This document shows positions 41,308 to 45,331 of a stretch of 45,331 bases of DNA, in pieces. This DNA is from Bacteroidota bacterium (lineage in GTDB: Bacteria > Bacteroidota > Bacteroidia > Chitinophagales > Chitinophagaceae): the NCBI GenBank assembly GCA_023423285.1, contig JAFAFV010000076.1, forward strand, positions 1 through 45,331. The letters are read 5' to 3'. Within the stretch, counting starts at the first letter, position 1; each line of letters starts with the position of its first letter. The notes beneath the pieces are model-generated. The model ran no database searches, was not told the DNA's origin, and saw nothing but the letters and a program-made list of their open reading frames with translations. A program made the translations under genes and the position numbers.

Positions 41308-42429
41308 TTAATTTTTTACTACACTTTTATTCTTTATACCGTCATCTTCAAGGTCGGCTACTTCGTATTTTAAATCTTCCACTTCTTCCTTCAGCGATTC
41401 GATCTCCTTTTTCTCGGCAATAGCAACGGATAATATTACAGATAATGCCAGAGTGGAAATAATTACCGCCAATGATACCCAGCTATGCGCAGAGAAGAAA
41501 CCCGCAACCATTGGAATAGCGCTCAGCAGCATTTTAGCGCCTATGAAAAATAAAATAAAGCTTACACCATGTTTTAAAAATCTGAACATGCCCATGATGC
41601 CTTTGAGGGCAAAAAACAATGATACCAGGCCCATTACGGCAAATACGTTAGAGGTGATGGCAATAAAATCTTCTTCCTGCGCCGTTAGCACACGTGCGGT
41701 GCCCTCTTTAATTACCCCGATAATAGCAGGAATGGAATCTACAGCAAACAACACATCAGTAGAGCCGATTACGAGAAACACGAGCAGCACGTTGGTAATA
41801 TGCAGCTTGCCATTGATCCTGTTAAAAAAAGTAGGCGTATCAGGATTGGGATCTACCGGAAATAAGCGGGAAGCTGTTTTATACAGGAAGTTTTCTTTTG
41901 GGTTTACCTGGTCATCTTCACCGGTGAAAGCCATTTTATAAGCCGTCCACACAAGGATGGCGCCGAACACATAAATGATCCAGTGAAAGCGCTCCACCAG
42001 TTCCATGCCCAGCAGAATGAACAATACGCGCAGAATAATGGAAAGCAATATGCCCAGCTTTAAAAGTTTTGGCTGGTTGTTCTCATGTACCGCCATCAAT
42101 GAAAAGATCATGATGAACACGAACAGGTTATCAATACTCAGCGAATACTCTGTAAGATAGCCCGAGACAAACTTAAACATCATTACTGATGCGGTTCGTA
42201 CATCACTGTCGGGGTTTTGCGGAAAGAAAAAGAAAATAGCAGCGCCAAAAAGCAGCGCAATACTGATCCAGAGGCCTGTCCAGCGAAGCGCTGTTTTTAC
42301 ACTCATTTTACCGTGCATGTGGCTGGTGGCATACATGTCAATGGTAAATACAATGAGGAATAGTGCAACAAATGCAACCCAGAAGATAGTAATCGTATCC
42401 ATAAAATTTTCTGAACCAATGCTGAACAT
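41308..42429 (-). CDS. TerC family membrane protein
   Basis: A 373-aa inner-membrane protein of the TerC/Alx family, members of which are linked to tellurite resistance or Mn2+ export. Features are FTIDMYATSHMHGKMSVKTAL, a helix pair with LTEYSLSIDNLFVFIMIF and GSTDVLFAVDSIPAIIGV, both with acidic residues in membrane helices, and a C-terminal coiled coil of Glu/Lys (KKEIESLKEEVEDLKYEVADLEDD). The start may be 42429 or the Met at 42402; no strong ribosome binding site decides. It lies inside the Na+-pump operon, between the carrier and the beta subunit, 94 nt after the carrier gene and 15 nt before the beta gene. No ter genes are near. Confidence 0.9.
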   Translation of the reverse strand: MFSIGSENFMDTITIFWVAFVALFLIVFTIDMYATSHMHGKMSVKTALRWTGLWISIALLFGAAIFFFFPQNPDSDVRTASVMMFKFVSGYLTEYSLSIDNLFVFIMIFSLMAVHENNQPKLLKLGILLSIILRVLFILLGMELVERFHWIIYVFGAILVWTAYKMAFTGEDDQVNPKENFLYKTASRLFPVDPNPDTPTFFNRINGKLHITNVLLVFLVIGSTDVLFAVDSIPAIIGVIKEGTARVLTAQEEDFIAITSNVFAVMGLVSLFFALKGIMGMFRFLKHGVSFILFFIGAKMLLSAIPMVAGFFSAHSWVSLAVIISTLALSVILSVAIAEKKEIESLKEEVEDLKYEVADLEDDGIKNKSVVKN

Positions 42430-42514
42430 TGGTTTATTTAAATTGGTGAATGGATGCCATGAACGTAGAATCGTTAATGGGATACCGCAAGCGTTAAAGA
42501 CATCCGGGATATTT

Positions 42515-42522
42515 CAAATATA
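42515..42522 (-). promoter_or_regulatory. possible internal -7 box (TATATTTG) before terC
   Basis: Plus-strand CAAATATA in the 94-nt gap between the carrier gene and terC reads TATATTTG on the minus strand. No -33 partner was found. It could let terC and the beta gene be made apart from the rest of the operon. Confidence 0.3.
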
Positions 42523-42523
42523 C

Positions 42524-42964
42524 TTAGTTCAATGCGATCAGGATATCGCCTTCCAGCACCGTATCATTTTTTTGTATCATGATGGATTTTACAACGCCAT
42601 CTTTATCGGCGTTAATATTATTTTCCATTTTCATAGCCTCGAGGCAGATAACAGTTTGGCCTACTTTAACAGTATCGCCAGGTTTTACAAATATGTCAAG
42701 GATTTTTCCCGGCAGTGGAGATTTGATATTCTGAGATTTTTGAACGGCATCAGGTTTTGCTGTTTTAGCAGTAGAGGCTTCAACTTCGGTGGAAGGCGAG
42801 GAAGCTGCGCGAACCAATTTGGGCGTTTTGGTAGACTTGATTTCACGGTCAATTTCAACTTCATAATCAACGCCGTTAACCCGGATGGATGCTGATGTAT
42901 CATCAATGCCTACGATGTCAACCTGGTATTCTTTGTTTTTTATTTTGAGTTTGTACTTTTTCAT
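42524..42964 (-). CDS. biotin carboxyl carrier protein (MmdC/GcdC type)
   Basis: A 146-aa carrier that takes CO2 from methylmalonyl-CoA via the carboxyltransferase and passes it to the beta subunit. The C-terminal biotinyl domain (residues about 79-146: KSPLPGKILDIFVKPGDTVKVGQTVICLEAMKMENNINAD) carries the biotin Lys112 in EAMKMEN. An N-terminal segment (residues 1-42, KLKIKNKEYQVDIVGID) and an Ala/Ser/Thr/Pro-rich linker (about 50-78) complete the usual layout. It follows the 89-aa gene by 23 nt in the operon. Confidence 0.92.
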   Translation of the reverse strand: MKKYKLKIKNKEYQVDIVGIDDTSASIRVNGVDYEVEIDREIKSTKTPKLVRAASSPSTEVEASTAKTAKPDAVQKSQNIKSPLPGKILDIFVKPGDTVKVGQTVICLEAMKMENNINADKDGVVKSIMIQKNDTVLEGDILIALN

Positions 42965-42987
42965 TGTATTGGATTTTTACAATTATT

Positions 42988-43257
42988 TTATTTAATGCGC
43001 CGGGCTGGTGAACGGTGATACGGCAATTGTTTCATGTTGTAGATCTTCGAGTTCCAGGGACTGTATGGCTTGATGGCTTTTTGTATGGCAGCCAGCGTTT
43101 CTTCCTGTTCCATATACCTGTAAGAGTACAACCGCAGGGCAAGACCGATCACGGCAGCAATTTCTTCACTTTCTCCGGCGTCGGCTTCAATGTTTACAGG
43201 CTCTTCTGTTTCCTTTGGTTTAGATTTTTTGCTAAAGAAAAATTTCATCGCTGTCAT
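42988..43257 (-). CDS. 89-aa soluble protein resembling the OadG/MmdE C-terminal domain
   Basis: An 89-aa protein with no membrane helix. The N-terminus is basic then acidic (MTAMKFFFSKKSKPKE then TEEPVNIEADAG). The rest (ESEEIAAVIGLALRLYSYRYMEQEETLAAIQKAIKPYSPWNSKIYNMKQLPYHRSPARRIK in pieces) resembles the C-terminal half of gamma/delta subunits of Na+ pumps: a helix with IAAVIGLAL, a beta region, and a SPW-x-x-K-x-Y motif near the end. It sits between the carboxyltransferase gene (5-nt gap) and the carrier gene, where mmdE or oadG stands in other operons. Start at 43257 or the Met at 43248. With the 44-aa anchor it would rebuild a full gamma subunit (inference). Confidence 0.7.
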   Translation of the reverse strand: MTAMKFFFSKKSKPKETEEPVNIEADAGESEEIAAVIGLALRLYSYRYMEQEETLAAIQKAIKPYSPWNSKIYNMKQLPYHRSPARRIK

Positions 43258-43262
43258 TTTTT

Positions 43263-44822
43263 TTAAAGTGGAATGTTACCGTGCTTTTTAGGAATAACGA
43301 CTTCTTTTTTGGTTGCTAATGACTGAAATGCTCTTATAACCCTGGCACGCGTAGTGTGCGGTACAATCACATCATCAATATAGCCATAAGAGGCGGCGTC
43401 AAACGGGTTGCTGAACCTGTCTTCATAATCCTGTTCAAACCTGCGGGCGGCAGCCTGTTTTTCTTCCTCGTTCTCTATTTTAAGTAGTTTTTTGCCAAAC
43501 AGAATTTCAGTAGCGCCTTTGGCGCCCATAACCGCTATTTCAGCAGTAGGCCATGCGTAATTAATATCGCCACGCAATTGTTTTGAACTCATCACGCAAT
43601 AAGCGCCGCCATAAGCTTTACGCAGTATTACAGTTACTTTAGGAACTGTGGCTGCGCCGTAAGCATATAATAGTTTAGCGCCATGAATGATAATGCCACC
43701 GTACTCCTGTGCTGTGCCCGGTAAAAAGCCCGGTACATCAACCAATGTAAGGATGGGAATATTAAATGCATCGCAAAAGCGTACAAAGCGTGCAGCTTTG
43801 CGCGAGGCATTAATGTCGAGTACGCCTGCAAGATAGTTAGGCTGATTGGCCACAATACCTACGGATATACCGTCGAACCTGGCAAAGCCGGTTACAATAT
43901 TGGCGGCATAATTTCTTGCAACCTCTAAAAATTCTTTGTCATCAGTTATGGCGTGTATTACATCTTTTATATCATAAGGCTTATTAGGACTGTCAGGTAT
44001 GATGGAATTCAGCATTTCTTCAGCCCTGTCTATTGCATCTTCTGTAGGAACGTAAGGGGGATCTTCCAGATTATTCTGAGGCAGATAGCTTAAAAGCTTT
44101 CTTAAAAGCATGATGCCTTCATCTTCGTTTTCTGATACAAAATGAGCCACACCGCTTTTTGAAGCGTGTACTATAGCGCCACCAAGCTGTTCATCAGTCA
44201 CATCTTCATTGGTTACTGTTTTTACAACCTTTGGCCCGGTTAAAAACATGTAACTATTCGTCTTCGACATTACAATAAAATCAGTAAGTGCCGGGCTGTA
44301 AACCGCTCCTCCTGCGCATGGGCCAAAAATGGCAGATAATTGTGGTATAACGCCTGATGCCAAAATGTTTTTTTCAAAGATATCGGCGTATCCTGCAAGG
44401 CTTTTAACCCCTTCCTGAATGCGCGCCCCACCAGAATCATTGATCCCTATTACAGGTGCACCCATCTTCATAGCCATATCCATCAGCTTGCAAACTTTTT
44501 TTGCTACCATTTCTCCCAGTGAGCCACCAAATACTGTAAAGTCGTAAGAGTATACATAGATCAACCGCCCGTCAATAGTGCCGTTGCCTATGATCACGCC
44601 GTCTGTATAAGGTCTTTCTCTGTCAATGCCAAAATCTGTGCAGCGGTGGTGTACAAACATATCAAACTCTTCAAAGCTGCCATCATCCAACAGCATATTG
44701 ATCCGCTCTCTTGCAGTATATTTTCCTTTGGCGTGCTGAGAGTCAATTCTTTTTTGGCCGCCGCCCAATAATGCTTCTTCGCGCTTATCAAGCAACATTC
44801 TTAATTTGCCTTCGGTACTCAT
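43263..44822 (-). CDS. methylmalonyl-CoA carboxyltransferase/decarboxylase alpha subunit (MmdA-like)
   Basis: A 519-aa carboxyltransferase of the acyl-CoA carboxylase beta family, two crotonase-like halves. Signatures are YDFTVFGGSLGEMVAKKVCKLMDMA, INDSGGARIQEGVKSLAGYADIF, FGPCAGGAVYSPALTDFIVM and MTGPKVVKTVTNEDVT (FLTGPKVVKTVTNE), then in the second half GFARFDGISVGIVANQP, LVDVPGFLPGTAQEYGGII and LRKAYGGAYCVMSSKQLRGD, AYGGAY being the CoA-site motif. It could be propionyl-CoA carboxylase beta, but no biotin carboxylase gene is present and the pump subunits follow, so decarboxylation of methylmalonyl-CoA is favoured. It lies 20 nt after the epimerase gene. Confidence 0.92.
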   Translation of the reverse strand: MSTEGKLRMLLDKREEALLGGGQKRIDSQHAKGKYTARERINMLLDDGSFEEFDMFVHHRCTDFGIDRERPYTDGVIIGNGTIDGRLIYVYSYDFTVFGGSLGEMVAKKVCKLMDMAMKMGAPVIGINDSGGARIQEGVKSLAGYADIFEKNILASGVIPQLSAIFGPCAGGAVYSPALTDFIVMSKTNSYMFLTGPKVVKTVTNEDVTDEQLGGAIVHASKSGVAHFVSENEDEGIMLLRKLLSYLPQNNLEDPPYVPTEDAIDRAEEMLNSIIPDSPNKPYDIKDVIHAITDDKEFLEVARNYAANIVTGFARFDGISVGIVANQPNYLAGVLDINASRKAARFVRFCDAFNIPILTLVDVPGFLPGTAQEYGGIIIHGAKLLYAYGAATVPKVTVILRKAYGGAYCVMSSKQLRGDINYAWPTAEIAVMGAKGATEILFGKKLLKIENEEEKQAAARRFEQDYEDRFSNPFDAASYGYIDDVIVPHTTRARVIRAFQSLATKKEVVIPKKHGNIPL

Positions 44823-44842
44823 TTGTTATAGTTATTAAGTTA

Positions 44843-45256
44843 TTATTTATTGCTTTTGTCTTCGCATAATTCCGTCAACACACCGTAGGTAGACTTGGGG
44901 TGCAAAAAAGCGATGTGCAAACCTTCAGCGCCTTTGCGCGGCGTTTTGTCTATCAGTTGTACACCTTTGGTTTCAGCCTCTGCCAGCGCATCTTCCAGGC
45001 CGTTTACAGCAAATGCTATGTGGTGCACACCCTCGCCTTTTTTTTCTATAAACTTACCAATGGGGCCATCAGGGGCTGTGCTTTCCAACAATTCTATTTT
45101 TGTTTGCCCAATTTTAAAGAAGGCTGTTTTTACTTTTTGTTCAGTAACTTCTTCTACTGAATAGCATTTCAGGCCAAATACATTTTCCCAGTAAGGGATG
45201 CTTTCTTCGAGGCTTTTTACGGCAATACCAATGTGTTCGATGTGAGAGAGGTTCAT
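44843..45256 (-). CDS. mce: methylmalonyl-CoA epimerase
   Basis: A 137-aa vicinal-oxygen-chelate (glyoxalase-fold) enzyme that interconverts the R and S forms of methylmalonyl-CoA. The pattern MNLSHIEHIGIAVKSLEESIPYWENVFGLK starts with a metal-binding His (H8), and GEGVHHIAFAVNGLEDALAE and the C-terminal PKSTYGVLTELCE supply the other ligands (H78 region and E133). It begins the operon with the carboxyltransferase, carrier and Na+-pump genes, so the pathway runs succinyl-CoA to R-methylmalonyl-CoA to S-methylmalonyl-CoA to propionyl-CoA; the mutase is not in this window. Confidence 0.94.
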   Translation of the reverse strand: MNLSHIEHIGIAVKSLEESIPYWENVFGLKCYSVEEVTEQKVKTAFFKIGQTKIELLESTAPDGPIGKFIEKKGEGVHHIAFAVNGLEDALAEAETKGVQLIDKTPRKGAEGLHIAFLHPKSTYGVLTELCEDKSNK

Positions 45257-45288
45257 AATTATTAAATCAATGCGTTAGATAAACAGAG

Positions 45289-45296
45289 CAAAGGTA
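45289..45296 (-). promoter_or_regulatory. -7 box (TACCTTTG) of the methylmalonyl operon
   Basis: Plus-strand CAAAGGTA reads TACCTTTG on the minus strand, 32 nt before the mce ATG. The nearest CAA (45325) is 28 nt further, outside the normal -33 spacing, and the window ends soon after. Confidence 0.5.
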
Positions 45297-45331
45297 AAGA
45301 GGCTTTTGGCAGTGCAGGTATTTACAATCAT

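Noticed and set aside
41308..42429. Tellurite-resistance operon
   Set aside because: TerC alone, without other ter genes, is not evidence for tellurite resistance.
45275..45331. 18-aa frame at the right edge beginning MIVNTC (minus strand)
   Set aside because: It overlaps the predicted mce promoter and stops after 18 codons; nothing supports translation.
1..45331. CRISPR arrays, tRNA/rRNA genes, prophage or complete insertion sequences
   Set aside because: No repeated spacer pattern, tRNA-like cloverleaf, transposase or phage structural gene was recognised by eye; a tool-based scan was not possible.

Overview
The window looks like chromosomal DNA of a Bacteroidota bacterium, most likely family Chitinophagaceae. 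The reasons are the repeated TAnnTTTG (-7) promoter boxes, some with a TTG/TTTG box 20-21 nt upstream; the short primary sigma factor without region 1; the TonB receptor plus DUF4249 pair; the PUR/DUF3276 protein, DUF3810 and DUF4256 proteins; MqnA-type menaquinone synthesis; and a bacterial phosphosulfolactate synthase. These are protein-family judgements made by eye; no database was searched. I saw no tRNA, rRNA, CRISPR array, phage or intact insertion sequence.

Layout. 1-5.4 kb: a VanX-type dipeptidase, then a leftward four-gene unit (large PIG-L deacetylase, 65-aa membrane protein, 42-aa membrane peptide, Na+/solute symporter). 5.5-12 kb: an ABC-2 permease, an SRPBCC protein, a GNAT, a DUF3810 membrane metalloprotein, a phosphopantetheinyl transferase, a DUF2130 protein, a HAD phosphatase and a DUF1801 protein. 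12-22 kb: core metabolism and information genes (purB, mqnA, phosphosulfolactate synthase-aroE, DUF4256, bacilliredoxin, lgt, rpoD, porin, miaE, rpsO). 22-31 kb: pnp, an ATP-grasp-like protein, an ABC exporter, a PUR protein and serC-serA. 31-32.5 kb: a Crp/Fnr regulator gene broken by one in-frame stop, next to an NAD-dependent epimerase gene. 32.5-33.7 kb: sucC. 33.8-39.9 kb: an AT-richer accessory segment that starts with the decayed C-terminal end of a type I restriction hsdR gene and carries a LuxR regulator, an unknown lipoprotein, a TonB receptor and a DUF4249 lipoprotein. 39.9-45.3 kb: a leftward operon for methylmalonyl-CoA epimerase and a Na+-pumping methylmalonyl-CoA decarboxylase, with a TerC gene inside it.

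Functional links. sucC and the decarboxylase operon both belong to succinate/propionate C4-C3 metabolism, and the decarboxylase would export Na+ that the Na+/solute symporter at the left end could use. Lgt would lipidate the lipoproteins of the accessory segment. The most distinctive observations are: (i) the gamma/delta subunit of the Na+ pump appears split into a 44-aa membrane anchor and an 89-aa soluble part at different places in the operon; (ii) a 42-aa membrane peptide overlaps the symporter start; (iii) two -7 boxes face each other 4 nt apart between DUF2130 and HAD; (iv) several -7 boxes lie only 4-5 nt before start codons (possible leaderless mRNAs); (v) a regulator is interrupted by a single stop. 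No clearly new defence or mobile system was found.
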